In this document: positions 47,186 to 58,969 of the stretch, in pieces
Position numbering within the stretch: the first letter of the stretch is position 1
Layout: each line of letters begins with the position of its first letter
DNA from: Cokeromyces recurvatus
Lineage: Eukaryota; Mucoromycota; Mucoromycetes; Mucorales; Mucoraceae
NCBI RefSeq assembly: GCF_025118155.1
Contig: NW_026251387.1
Location: 372,001 to 436,000, forward strand
Direction: 5' to 3'
DNA: 64,000 bases
Translations under genes and position numbers: made by a program
Notes under the pieces: generated by a model
Told to the model about the DNA's origin: nothing
Seen by the model: only the letters and a program-made list of their open reading frames with translations
The model's database searches: none

Positions 47186-48880
47186 GGAAAGATAGAAAAA
47201 AAAGGAGAAATAATATTTATGTAGGTCTTTTTTATTATAAATCTATATATGTAGGTAGGTAGGTAGGAGAAAAAAAAATATAATTTTTAACGTTTGTATA
47301 TAATAATGGGTTATCTTTAAATAGAAAGTTGCGGTATAGAATATTTATAAAAAAAAACGCGCATAAAAACGTGGAATTTAAGTTAACCCTTTAATTTTTG
47401 AGGGACTCATAATTTTCTCTTTAGTTATTAACTTTATCTATTTTATTATACTCCATACCTATTATTTTATATGCAGTATCTTTGATCTAAGTGTTTCATG
47501 TTACTTCTAAATAATTAATATCACAGATCATCCTTCTCCTTTTATAAATATATATGAAGTCATATAAATGGAAGTTCAGCACGCTAAACTCTATTTTCTA
47601 TATGCTTAGGTATAGAAGTTAAATGAAGTATATATCTTGTAAATATAGAATATAAGCATTACAAGAGTGAGATATAATGTACATTATATACATGAAGTGA
47701 ATTTTTTTTTCTCACATATATATCTATAGAATCTGTATTCAGTAACAGATATTTATTTTTATTTATATTTGTTTCCTTCCCCCCTTACCTATTATAAATT
47801 CTCAGATATACTGTTACTATGTGTATGTGTATCATTATTGCTACCCCTGAATTCTCCTAAAATAGCAAATTCAAACTGACTTTTAATTATATATATTTAT
47901 ATCTGTGTATATATAAAAGAGCGTATTGAATCATTTAAAAACGGTACTAGATTTATATTTATATGAATATAATATTATTTCGGAAGTGTATAAATGTATA
48001 TAAAAAAAATTTATACAAATATGTGCTTCTCCTAACCAATGTAGTAGTTGATAATAGACATTATTGGTATATGTAAATTTTATAATTCTGGTATCACTAA
48101 TCTGTTTTCAGTAAGCATATTCATGTTTCAAGTAAAGTTTATACAGCATTATTTGTTTACTTTTGAATTTCGGGTTTAATGATACTGTACAAATTTCTTT
48201 GTTATTTACTATATTGTACAAAAATTTAAATAATAGTTCTTTTCGTTTGCGTATTTGCGCTTCCTTTTTTGTATATTCTTTGATAATATGCCAAGTAACA
48301 TTGGAGTTTATTAATGTGTCGAAAATTCATGTATAATACGCCTCTGAGAAATATTTAAACTGATTTGACACTATCAACAATACAAACAACGTTGATGTGA
48401 ATGTTTCAAACATAAAATATAAGATATATATATATATATCGTATGTAATGAATCACTAAACCGCTTGTACTTTGTATATAAGCTAATGATCTTGTTACTA
48501 TGTTATATGATAAATAGAGATACTAGTTACACGTATAATTTCTTCTAAATATTAAATAAGTTTCAGTTGGACAGCTAATAATTATTGTGAGATCATATGT
48601 AGAAAACTATGCAAATATATATGATTTATCGCATATCAATACGACATTGAGGACAATCCTAGTCACCTACCTGGTTACTCCAAAATACATAAAAATGAGA
48701 GTCGTAAATTTGAAGCAGATCATTTTGCCTTTTTTTTTAAATGTTATATGATAAAAAGTTTGCAGATATAGTATTATAGGAGATGAGGGGCGCACTTGTC
48801 AACTAATTTCCCGGTTTTTATGGTTCATTATCATTAATGCACTAATATGCTATAAGGAAATACAGATTAACTTTTTTTTT
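47111..48880. other. Gene-poor AT-rich DNA
   Basis: An A-run near 47161-47185, GTAG repeats near 47250-47266 and AT-rich sequence with stops in all frames. Nothing is recognised. Confidence 0.5.
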
Positions 48881-48884
48881 TAAA

Positions 48885-49245
48885 AAAAAAAAGTCAAAGC
48901 AGGATCTTTTAATAAAACTATCATAGACAGAAAGGGTATTGTATTGAAATGGATCACTGATCTTTGTATGAATTACATGGATGATTTTGTCTTCAATGAT
49001 GAAGCTGGCGTCAGCATACATTTATAAAGTATCTTCGGTAGATAAAGAAAAAATAAAAGAAGGGCAGTAACAAAATCCAATTCAGTAGTAACATTAACCC
49101 TTCAGAAATCTGAAGTTATTCAGCTGAGAATATACAAGTGTCTAACGCTAGAATTGATATAATAAGAAGTGAGCATTTTATTGAGTTCATCCGTGGTGAT
49201 TTGGATTGCTCAAATGCAAACAACATAAAATCTGATTAGTTGTAG
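48885..49245 (+). pseudogene. Tc1/mariner-like transposase fragment, decayed
   Basis: From about 48929 the plus strand reads RKGIVLKWITDLCMNYMDDF and then VFNDEAGVSIHL before a stop at about 49025. This corresponds by eye to the RxxWVxxW...MDYMxNCVFxDEAGFxI block that carries the second catalytic acidic residue in fungal Tc1/mariner DDE transposases. Further downstream, broken frames give FGR, then AVTKSNSVVTLTLQ and HFIEFIRGDLD, in the order expected for the same protein. At least three stops or frameshifts make it non-functional. The N-terminal half is absent here. Confidence 0.5.
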
Positions 49246-50468
49246 TATGACTTTAAATAAATTCCTTTTGTATTTTAAATGATTAATAACTGTGCATAAT
49301 GATCAAAATCATATTCAGAACAAAAAAAAAAAAAAAAGCTGAACAGTATGCATAAAACCAAAAGTCATGAAATGCAAAAATTCAAAAATATGCCCAAAAG
49401 CAAATAGAAAGTACAATATTTGAATATCAAATGTTTTGTTATTTTTAAATATATGCATATGTATATTTACTGCAGCCGAGGAAAAATAAAGCAAAAGTCG
49501 CCTGACTAACCATTCCATATTTATTACCTTTTAATAGAATATACGCATACTAAAAAGTATTCTGTATTTGTAATCATATAATATTAAGAAATAGTATGTC
49601 AGTGATTCAAAGAACTCAAGCATATAAATGTTATGTATCCCGACCATTTAATTAGTTAGAAACAAAATAAAAGAAATAAATCTGCATTTGTAAAAATTAT
49701 TTTACTTTCTCTTTTGGAAAACTCTTTTGTCCAGTTATTTTGCTTACTCAAAATTACTTAAATGAGGAATATTTTGGAAGATATACATCTCTCTATCCCT
49801 CTACTTCTAATCCATTTATCGACCTTTGTTCTATGAATAGGAATAGTGTCTATGATTATGCAAAATATAAATATTTCAGATAGTATGTCTACTTTATTTA
49901 GCATACTGGATATGAGTCATTTATAATAATCATCAGTTGTTTCTTTATCAATAGGCGTCCTTTTGCTATCTATTTTTTTTTATTATCATTATCAACTTTT
50001 AGTTTTTTGTGTGTGTAGTAAATTCACCTATTTCTATATTTATGATATATACAGTGTAGATATTATCTAGTTCTATAAAAGAAATAGCTTAAATGAATAA
50101 TATCTCTTCTATTGCCAGAGCACTAAGAAACGAACAATCAAAAAACCTTTTTATATGAATATCAAATGCTGTAGTATTGATACAAGTGCAACTTTTTAAT
50201 AATATATACATATATGTATCAGTTTTTCGGTGTAAATATTATTCAATTAAAGTGTCCCTTTAGAGTTTCAAGGCTAATTCTTTCAAAAGGATAAAGAACA
50301 ATCCATTTAATGACCAAATTTTAAGTGTAAAAAGAAAGAAAAAAGAAAGAGAGAGGATATTTATACTTTAGTTTATTTCTTTTTTTTTTTTCATTGTTAT
50401 TAATATATAGAAGCTGCCGCTATACTACGTGCTTCTGTTTAAGATTATTGAAAAAAATAAATAAATTA
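49246..50468. other. Gene-poor AT-rich DNA
   Basis: No supportable gene. Contains an A-run near 49322-49336 and a T-run near 50379-50391. Confidence 0.45.
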
Positions 50469-50549
50469 AGAAATAATTGTCGCAAAAGAAATTTCAATCT
50501 GTCGTTTTTATTTTTGTTGATTGTCATTTTAGGAAAAGCCGTGTTGTAG
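50469..50549 (+). repeat. Left inverted repeat with phased TGTCG motifs
   Basis: TGTCG or its variants start at 50478, 50500, 50522 (TGTCA) and 50545 (TGTAG), a spacing of 22-23 bp. The arm 50469-50539 is the inverted partner of 53634-53681. Confidence 0.65.
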
Positions 50550-51539
50550 CAAAGGTTTTTTTTTTTTTTTTTTTTTTTTTGTAATTTTACTAAAATTTTT
50601 TAAAGAGGCTCTCTATAGACATTTGATAATTTTGTTATAGAACAAGCTCTGGATATGAGCATAAGTAGTATTATAAAAAATGAATTACATAATACAGGAC
50701 AAACTATAAGCCCGAATATGAAATAAAAGATATCATATCTTTTGTACACTCTTTGAAACTCTATCTCTTTCTTCTCTTCAAAGCCATTATTCCTTTCAAA
50801 CTGATCAAAATCTAAAAAGCCTTGTTATCATGATCATCATAAAAAAGAGCTCAATTGTCATAATACAGTAATAAGAAAGCTTACAGCTTAACTATTTAAA
50901 ATGCATGAACCGCCAAGAGTATCTTGTACAATTGAAAAAAAAAAAGCATTCTACAACAAAGCTAAAATGGAACATCTTGTAAAATTAATTGTAAGAAAAA
51001 AAAAGCGTCTAGATTGTGTGTGTCTAAAAATAAAAATAAAAATAAAACTGTTGTATAAAATACCATTTTTTATATTATTGATAGCTTATCTATGAACATC
51101 ATGCTCTGTCGTGTAACTGAATTTGACTAGTTTTGGCTTAATTTCTTTACAAGAATGCTCAATATATTCACATGAATATAAATACATATAAAAAAAGTAA
51201 ACAAACGTCTTCTTTTTGTTTCTTACTTTCTTACTTTCTTGCTTACTTTCAAAGAAGGCAGTAATGCTTTACTACATTCAAATAAAAGGCAAAACTTATC
51301 TCTAAAGTGTTAAAAAGAAAAGAGAAAAAAAAAGAAAAGGAGAAAGGCAGGAGAGAAGATTTAACGAAAAGTAAATTAAAAACAAAAAAAATATGCTAAA
51401 ATTTAACTTTAATAACTTCTCCTTCTTTTCGTTTATTTTTTTTTCTCCTGAATTTTACTATAAAAAAAAGCACATTTTTCGTTTTTTTTCCCTTTTTTTC
51501 TTCTTTTTTCTTTAGCTTTTTTTATTTTTCCTATTCTTC

Positions 51540-52440
51540 TTTATTTTTACTTGAAACCATAGATAGACACTGTCAGGGTTATGAAGTGTGCTCAAGTCAC
51601 ATAGCTTGGCTTACTTGAGTTTGTAGAACTGTCCGTTTATAACATGGCTAAAGGAGAGGCCTAGACTCTCTTTTGGTTACTACATGCATATCCGCCTTCA
51701 CCTTGGGTTATTGCAACCTTAGATAATTGATGGGACCTTATCGAATTTTGACTGCTCAAGTTTGATTTATTTTCAAAGGAGGAGGAAAATAAAAAGGATA
51801 CTTGGGGTTGGAAATTGTAAACCTGTTCCTTTTTAGGGAGATTAGCGTACTCTTTGTCTGCACCATTGAAAGGGCTTTTCTCAAGGTTTAGTTTTTCTGT
51901 TTTTCTTTTTGGAGGTTTTTCCTTCTTTTTATTTTTATCTAGTTGCTGTTTATAAAATAAAAATAGATAAGGATGCACAGCTTACGTTTCTGACCGTGGT
52001 TTTTTCATCTATTTATTTAGTTGAAGAATCCCAGCTTGTATTTACTGTTAAGTCAAAAGTAGATGCTAGGGGTCAAAGAAGGGACATTCTCAGGTAAACA
52101 ATAGTCAGGTCGTGCACTTCATGTATCTGGATTTCTTCCACTTCGCCACGCTACAGGTCAGAATGTTTAGCCCGGCTTCCAGTGAAACTTACATCCAACT
52201 GTATTTTTTATTGGGTTATGGGGTGAGGAATCCTATCTTTTTCTTCTAGCAAGGCTTGGGCCAGGTTGGACTTTGCCAAGTGTCTACTAGTTGAAATTGG
52301 ACGTTTATCTTTCAAGTAGAAATTTAGAGGGAGAAGAAGAAAAAAAAAGCCCAGTATGGGTATTGGTTTATAGAACTTATTTTTGGGATTAGATATGCTT
52401 TCACCTTCTCGTGGTTAATCCTGTTAGTATCAAGTCTCTT
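51540..52440. other. GC-richer block of unknown origin
   Basis: Base composition is visibly less AT-rich than the flanks. The longest frame is minus 51661-51978 (105 codons; basic, Lys/Pro-rich then Ser/Asn-rich). Upstream minus-strand reading gives broken peptides (AQALLEEKDRIPHP, EVEEIQIHEVHDLTIVYL) separated by stops. It looks like decayed coding sequence, perhaps part of a mobile element, but I could not assign a family. Confidence 0.3.
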
Positions 52441-53039
52441 CTAAAGAGATTTGAGAACTAAGAAAAGCATCTTTTTTTTATAATATTAATATAAATGAAA
52501 AAAAAATCAATTTAATAAAATAGTGCTCCATAATAAAGTTGCTTCTCTAATAATATTTAATAATTAAGCGTATAATTCTTTAACAAAAGTGGTGAAAGAC
52601 TATAACAGCACAGTGTATAAATATTAAAAAGATTATTGTATAATTTCCCTAAGTAGTCTTTCCTCTCAAGGTAAGTTATGTATGGTTAAATAAATTCAGC
52701 ATCACTAGAATGTAAACTACCAGAATAAGACTAAAACTAGCCAACATTCATAATGAGCATTCATAATCTGATTGCTGTACAAAAGACTGTTCATCTTCAG
52801 GGTATAGCTTGAAGTTGTTTCAAATCTTGCTATCATAAATACTCATTATTCTATCTGGAAACAAACTAACTTTGGTTTTCCAACTAGTGATTTTTTTTTT
52901 CAAGGAAAATTTTCTTTAGGTATTGATTATTGAGTAGTTATATATTTAAAGACTGAAGGTGATTATTGAGTTGAGATTCTGAGATGCTAAATTTTTCGAA
53001 TTGTTCAGCTAACCTCCCCCACTATCTCACCCACATCAA

Positions 53040-53500
53040 GCTAGGAGGGGTTCATCGTCCACTAGATTCCTCAAAAAGTCGTTATAATCGTTGTTGAAAG
53101 AAGACTGAGGACCAGAACTTATAGAAGACTTTTTGTAAGGCACTTCTTCTGTTTCTCTGTACATTTTCCACTATCTTTGAGCCACACATGCTTCGAATCC
53201 AAGTTCTCTTGCGAATTGGGTAGCTAGACCTCTTTCTTGAGCACTTTCAACCATTCTATCACTAAAGTCATCTCGTTGTCCATCACTGTACTTTCTGTAT
53301 TCTTTGCCGGCTTAATTAGCATTACTTTAGCTATCTTTTTTACAGCAATCTTCTCAAGCGGTTTTAATTTTCTCCAAGTGCTTTGATCAGTTAGTCTTTC
53401 AAGAACCACATTAGGATTGGGTTATCTCAGTTAGAACATCTTCCATTGGATCATAAACTTTCGTACTCTTCTCGTCATACAGGCTATCGCGCCCATCTTC
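53040..53500 (-). pseudogene. Tc1-like transposase N-terminal (helix-turn-helix) relic
   Basis: The minus strand reads SLYDEKSTKVYDPMEDVLTE, then VVLERLTDQSTWRKLKP and EKIAVKKIAKVMLIKPA. After a frameshift near 53280 it reads DFSDRMVESAQERGLATQFA, RELGFEACVAQR (in-frame TAG), WKMYRETEEVPYKKS and FNNDYNDFLRNLVDDEP. The order (helix, homeodomain-like HTH with W-W-xxY-xET, spacer, second helix) resembles the DNA-binding half of Tc1-like transposases seen in Mucorales genomes. One internal stop and at least one frameshift show it is dead. It lies just inside the right inverted repeat, transcribed inward, as expected for an element reading from that end. Confidence 0.55.
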
Positions 53501-53599
53501 GTAATAAAATAAAAAAAAAAAAACTCTCCATGACTCAAACCAAAAAAAAAAAAAAAAAAAGTATTAAACAAAAAGAAGAACTCAGGAAGAGGAAAACAC

Positions 53600-53716
53600 T
53601 ACGACAATTTAAGCTAATCTAATGTGACAATACGCTTTTCCTAAAACGACAGACTGAAATTTTTTTGCGACAATTATTTCTCAACTGCCGACACATATTT
53701 GTTAATTGGCGACAAT
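53600..53716 (-). repeat. Right inverted repeat with six phased CGACA motifs
   Basis: On the plus strand CGACA starts at 53602, 53647, 53668, 53689 and 53710, with TGACA at 53625. Spacing is 23, 22, 21, 21 and 21 bp. The two outermost motifs lie beyond the part shared with the left arm. Confidence 0.7.
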
Positions 53717-54252
53717 ATCCATCGTATTGGCTGTATTTTTATTTGTCTTGCTAATATATAATAAAGTACATCCAGCATTTTAAAACTTTTATACCAAGAA
53801 TATTAAACAAAATTGATGGCTTCGAAGATTCTCAACATAAAGAATTTTGTTTTTCTTTATTTAAATAATTGAAACAGACTGTAGGAATGATTTTTTTTTT
53901 TTTAATATCTAACGATATACAGCTAAAATTAAAATGAAACTTTTACTAATTAATCGCTAGTATAATACGAAAAGAAAACTGATTTATTTTATGATCATTA
54001 CACAAATACTTATCAAAACTATGTCTGACATTTTATTGCTGTCTACATAGTCAATATAGTAACTACCAAGAAATTAAGAGTATCTTATTTTCACAATAGA
54101 GCCAGTTTATAAGACACGTTATATTCGACAAAGGAAGACCATATTATGTGAATAAATATTATATATAGCGAATCCCTTTCTATGTATAATGTACAGTCTA
54201 CATGGTGTATATATAAAATTAGATTTTGCATCAATAAGAAGGTTTTCTTTTT
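53717..54252. other. Intergenic, 3-prime of the RING gene
   Basis: AT-rich DNA with no recognised feature. Confidence 0.45.
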
Positions 54253-55403
54253 TTATACAACAGAAACTAATGATGTAATATTTTCAGTGGTGGCAAACGT
54301 TATATCATGTCTACATATTGGACACTAAGAAAGAAGAAAAAGAGTACAATCATCTTAAATATACTAAAAGTCTGAAACTAATTTTATATTTTATGTATTT
54401 ACATCTTTCTTCTGCTTCGTTAACCAGATATCAATGCAGAATATATGATAATGATGATTACAGGGCAATATTCGCAATTCATCACCGTCTACATAATCTT
54501 CTAAACAAATTACGCATGTTTCGGTTTCATTCTCTTTCAACTTATCGTAACAAAATGTTTTCTTGGTTAAACTTGAAACCATATTTACAGAAGCTACTTC
54601 TTTACGTTTACGATGCCATTCACAAATATAATCATTAATACAATATAGTAATAATACACATATTGGACCTAAAAGGACTAATAGTAAAGGGAGAAGTATC
54701 GATACACCAACTTCAAAACTGCAAAATACATATATACATATAAAATTCAGTTTTCTGTATTTATATATCTGAATTATATATGTTCCTTACTCTTGATCTA
54801 AACTATCAAGCTTCATAAATACATTTACAGACAATCCTTCTATTTCGATCCAATGCAATACTTCTGAATATTCAGTGCTAGCTAAAAAAATAGTTGGTAT
54901 TTTGACATCTAACACGCTATCCACTGAATAATAATAATAGTTATTATTCTCTATATTGTTTAATATATATGTATATATATATATCACATTTTATGTATAC
55001 CTTGAGTAGACAAATGTCTTATTTTGGTATCACTACTACCTATGACGATAGCCATTGCGCCAGAAGCTTGCATATTTTTAATTTTTGTAAGAAAAGAGCA
55101 TCTTCCTTCTTTTACCAAAGCAATCCAATCTGTATAAGGTGCTTTTACCATTTTACAGCCTGTTGGATCAGAGATGGGCTCTGCAAGGTTACCACTTGTA
55201 CCATTTACTGAATTTTTATAAATAAATGCTGCCGGATAGTCAAAGTAAGAAGTATTATTTGTTACCTAAATAACATGTAAATATATTTATAAATTGAGAG
55301 CTTTATAACAATAAGTATTTATTACAAAAACACGTAAAGAGGCTTGGGCTTGAAAAACAAAAAAACTCCCTAAAAGTAAAGGATAGAAAAAATTGATTTT
55401 CAT
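54253..55403 (-). CDS. PA-TM-RING E3 ubiquitin ligase
   Basis: Minus-strand exons 55326-55403, 55001-55265, 54791-54923, 54403-54718 and 54253-54324 join in frame to 287 residues. Residues 1-21 are a signal peptide (MKINFFYPLLLGSFFVFQAQA). A protease-associated domain spans about 25-150, with the hallmark WIALVKEGRCSF, KIKNMQASGAMAIVI and VKIPTIFLAS. A single membrane helix lies at about 164-186. A RING-H2 domain follows with Cys227, Cys230, Cys245, His247, His250, Cys253, Cys265 and Cys268 (CVICLEDY, LPCNHHYH, CPIC), complete only when the last small exon is spliced on. This is the architecture of RNF13/GRAIL/Goliath ligases, which sit in endolysosomal membranes and ubiquitylate membrane cargo. 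The substrate cannot be inferred. The gene is divergent from the kinase, 232 bp away. Confidence 0.92.
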
Positions 55404-55451
55404 TTCAAATAATTGGGCTTTTTATTATTCAAAATGTAAATTAGGAAATTG

Positions 55452-55492
<41 letters not shown>

Positions 55493-55561
55493 GAAAATAA
55501 CGCATTGAATTTATATCAACTGTTTTTTTTTTCCTGCTTTTGATATCAACTGTTTTTTTTT

Positions 55562-55602
<41 letters not shown>

Positions 55603-55635
55603 AAACTCTTTGTTTTGTTTCACTATTGTTCTTAG
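55404..55635. promoter_or_regulatory. Shared divergent promoter region
   Basis: The two ATGs are 232 bp apart on opposite strands. The spacer contains an A-tract of about 40 nt (about 55450-55490), a duplicated element (ATATCAACTG followed by a T-run) at about 55513-55565 and a T-tract of about 30 nt. It probably serves both the RING gene and the kinase gene; no defined factor site was recognised. Confidence 0.5.
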
Positions 55636-57657
55636 ATGTTAAGAAAAAAAAGCAGCAAAAATTCGGCAAGTCATAATTTAGAATTAGAAAAAGAAAATGC
55701 ACCTTCTTGTTACAGTAACATTAATGTTAATACACCATCTGAAGTTATTGTGACAACAACAATTAAAAAAGATTATGATCCCACTACGGGAAATAAACTA
55801 ATTAATCAGTATATGATTTTGAAAGAAATTGGAAGAGGTGTTCATGGCAAAGTAAAATTAGCTCAAAACATGGAGACAGGTGAACTCGTTGTAAGATGAA
55901 TATAATGTTAATAAAACTTATTGTGTTGAAACTTAGTTTACTGTCTAGGCAATCAAAATTGTAGATAAAAAGAATAGACGACGACAAATGGGATACAGTT
56001 TACTTCGAGGAAGTCAGCAAGCACAAGGCTTAGAGCCTGCTTCAAAGGAGAGTGAACAAAAATTGAGAAGAGAAATTGCAATATTAAAAAAATGTCGTCA
56101 TCCAAATGTAGTGCAGTTATTTGAAGTTATTGATGTACCAGAAAGTCGAAAGATATATATGGCCTTGGAATATACTGAAAATGGCGAAATTGGATGGAGA
56201 GACGAATACGACCATCCTATTTTATCAATTAATGAGGCTAGAAGAATATTTAGAGACATTGTTAGTGGACTTGATTATCGTAAAGTAAACTATTTTGTGT
56301 ACAAATCGTACATAATTCAGTAAGTTAATATTTCTATTATAGTTCATTACCAAGGCATTATACACAGAGATATCAAGCCTGCTAATCTTTTATTATCACA
56401 AAATGGAGTTGCAAAAATATCAGATTTTGGTGTATCTTATTACAATGAGTTATTAGCAGCTAATAATACTGTGCAGCCAACAGAGGAATTACTAAATAAA
56501 ATAGATAGAGAATTAGCAGAGACTGCAGGAACTCCAGCTTTTTTTGCTCCTGAATTATGTTGTGCTGGTGACCTTTTTTCATCTCATAAAAGACCACGCA
56601 TTTCAAAGGCAATTGATGTATGGTCTCTTGGAGTTACTCTTTACTGTTTCATTTTTGGTCAATGTCCATTTATAGCTGCCACAGAATTTGAATTGTTTGA
56701 TACAATACCTACTCAGCCTCTTACATTTCCTTCTATTGAGCAAGTTGGATTTAAAATTGAGGATAACTTGGAAAACCTACTAAAAGGATTGTTAACTAAG
56801 AATCCTGATGAACGTATTACACTAGAACAAGTAAAGGTAATTATTAAATAAAGGGGAAAAAAAAGCATATTTTCATGATATATACAAATATATATATATA
56901 TGTGTTTTAGCATCATGCATGGGTTACTGAAGATTTAGTTGATCCTCAAGAATGGATATCAATGTCAGATCCAAAGCGTTATATCAGCATATCAGTAGTT
57001 GTTAGAAACTCGTTAGGAAGAGAAAAAGAATCACAACAACAAGAGAATATAACAATAATGGAACGTTTACGTCAGTCTATAAAAAAGCTATCATTTTCAT
57101 TTAGTGGTGGTAATAATCGACGTAGACCATCAAAACAATTATCGACTACAACTTCTCGACCTTTATCTCATCAACCTACACCTACCATAAATACTGGAGC
57201 AGTTTATAATAATAACTATCGTCATTCTTCTAACATTAATTATCATTTACCACAACCTATCATGAATAAGCAGCCTTCTTCTCTTCCAACAACATCACTA
57301 TTATCACCCACTACAAGCTCTGCTACACCTACTGTTTCATTATCTACAGGACATACTTTAATATTCAATTCAGAATTACCAAATAATAGTAGTCATATAT
57401 CCTCTCCCTCAATACACCCATTACGACCTATATCCTCATCATGCATATCAGATGATTCTTCATCTATTATTGAAGAAAACAATGAATATTACGATACGGA
57501 TGATAGTCCTCAAAGTATTTCAATGTCACCTAGCCAAAGACCTTCTATGAGTAGGCAAATTTCATCTGCTTCTTCATCATCTGGATTAGGCTTAACATTT
57601 GGTAAATACAGAAGTGGAATGACACCAATGGAGATTATGCAGCCGAGCAATAAATAA
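55636..57657 (+). CDS. CaMKK/Snf1-activating kinase family Ser/Thr kinase
   Basis: Exons 55636-55890, 55949-56279, 56343-56836 and 56911-57657 join in frame to 608 residues. The kinase domain spans about 58-345: glycine loop GRGVHGKV, AIK lysine Lys88, HRDIKPAN (Asp205), DFG (Asp223-Gly225), activation segment AGTPAFFAPE and DVWSLGVTLY. RRRQMGYSL and the insert before LRREIAILKK are typical of the Ssp1/Sak1/Tos3 and metazoan CaMKK group. So is the tail HHAWVTEDLVDP. These kinases phosphorylate the AMPK/Snf1 activation loop in response to energy or calcium stress. The C-terminal 240 residues are disordered and Ser/Pro-rich, with a basic segment (MERLRQSIKKLSFSFSGG). No clear calmodulin site can be asserted. 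Confidence 0.93.
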
Positions 57658-57961
57658 TAATAAATGCATTCTATTGATACCTTTTTCTATCATGTTTATC
57701 TATTTATATACACATATATTTTTTTTGCCTTTATATTCATTATAAATCTGCAAGTGATAGTAATAGACTACATTTAAAATATATAATAAAAAGAAAGACG
57801 AATCATATTCGAGGTTATAGTAATAATATATTCAATTATGACTGTAGACGTTTGTTATAGATATTATTTTGCTGGACTTTTTTTTTTAAGCAAGTATCTG
57901 AAGTTTAATTTGTTAATTTATAACTTTTCTTTTTTTTTTTTCACAAGTACGAGTTCCACTA
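57658..57961. other. Intergenic
   Basis: A short AT-rich spacer between two plus-strand genes, with a T-run near 57931-57941. No gene is seen. Confidence 0.5.
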
Positions 57962-58694
57962 ATGGCCAACCATCAACAAAATAGTACAAGTATTAATGCC
58001 ACAGCAGATGTTAATTCAGATTCGAATTCGAACAGGTTGGTCAGTGAAACATGTATGGATTTATTTTTGATAGAGATGGTGGATACAATCTGTAGAACTA
58101 CAACAGCTGAAACGGATAGCGATAGTGACGCGATTTTCTATAAACTCGAAACATTAGGTTACTCTGTTGGTCAAAGGCTTGTTGAACGATTTACTAAAGA
58201 TAGACCCCGCTTTGTGGATACACTAGACGTAGTCAAATTCATTTGTAAAGATCTTTGGACCATCATGTTTAAAAAGCAAATTGACAATTTAAAAACAAAC
58301 CACAGGGTAACTACATTATATAATAAAATCGTAACTTAACAAATTGTTAAACATAACTAGGGTGTATATGTTTTACAAGATAATGGATTTCGATGGTTTA
58401 TGCGTATGTCAACTGATGTAGGAGGATCAGATTCAGCTAAAAAAGCAATGCCTGTAAAATAATTAATTTTTTTTTTTTGTTGGAAATTTACATTACTAAC
58501 ATCATGGAATAGTATGTATGGTTTCCTTGTGGTATTATTCGTGGAGCACTAGCTAGTTTGGGTGTGCCTACTGTGGTTGCCGCCGAGACATCAAATCTTC
58601 CCCAATGTAAGTCAAAGTAACCTTAAACTTTAGTTCACATCCTTATTATTAAAAAAAAATAGGTACTTTTCAAATCAAAATTGTTAAGCAATAG
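57962..58694 (+). CDS. TRS33: TRAPP complex subunit Trs33/TRAPPC6
   Basis: Exons 57962-58306, 58361-58453, 58513-58606 and 58663-58694 join in frame to 187 residues. Residues 1-24 are a Ser/Asn-rich tail. The TRAPP fold then shows SETCMDLFLIEMVD, KLETLGYSVGQRLVERF, VVKFICKDLWTIMFKKQIDNL, GVYVLQDNGFRW and the C-terminal FPCGIIRGALASLGV. These are the conserved positions of the Trs33/TRAPPC6 branch rather than Bet3 or Trs31. TRAPP complexes activate Ypt1/Rab1 (and Ypt31/Rab11) at the Golgi, and Trs33 is a core structural subunit. The final exon supplies only CTFQIKIVKQ, which matches the closing strand of the family. The gene converges with the kelch-BTB gene. Confidence 0.92.
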
Positions 58695-58969
58695 TAATCG
58701 ATTATGATGCACATATTATCATTTTTTTTTATTTGAATGATCATATATACCTTTCTTATTTGCTCAATGAATAAATAGGATAAAATCCCGTTGTACAATG
58801 CAAAAAAAAAGATGATGTATAGAAAAGCCGGCTTTCATATAGATTTATTATTAATAAAGTATATATAATTCAATTTCAGGGACATTTTTTTTTTTTTTTT
58901 TTTTTGTATTCTATGCAAGCCATAGAATAAGTATGTATGGGATATACAAAAGGGTACTTTTTTTTTTCT

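Larger units (their letters stand above)
50469..53681. mobile_element. Candidate 3.2-kb decayed DNA transposon bounded by inverted repeats
   Basis: The left end 50469-50539 and right end 53634-53681 are inverted copies of one another. AGAAATAATTGTCGCAAAA starts the left copy and its complement ends the right copy. CTGTCGTTTT and AGGAAAAGC follow inward in both. The left copy has an extra 22 bp equal to one repeat period. The interior holds the minus-strand transposase N-terminal relic (53040-53500) and a relatively GC-rich, gene-less block (51540-52440). Sequence outside the repeats differs on the two sides, and no clear target-site duplication is visible. The boundaries are therefore approximate. 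Confidence 0.5.

Noticed and set aside
53185..53200. GCTTCGAATCC, resembling a tRNA T-arm
   Set aside because: It is part of the transposase relic and has no tRNA fold nearby.
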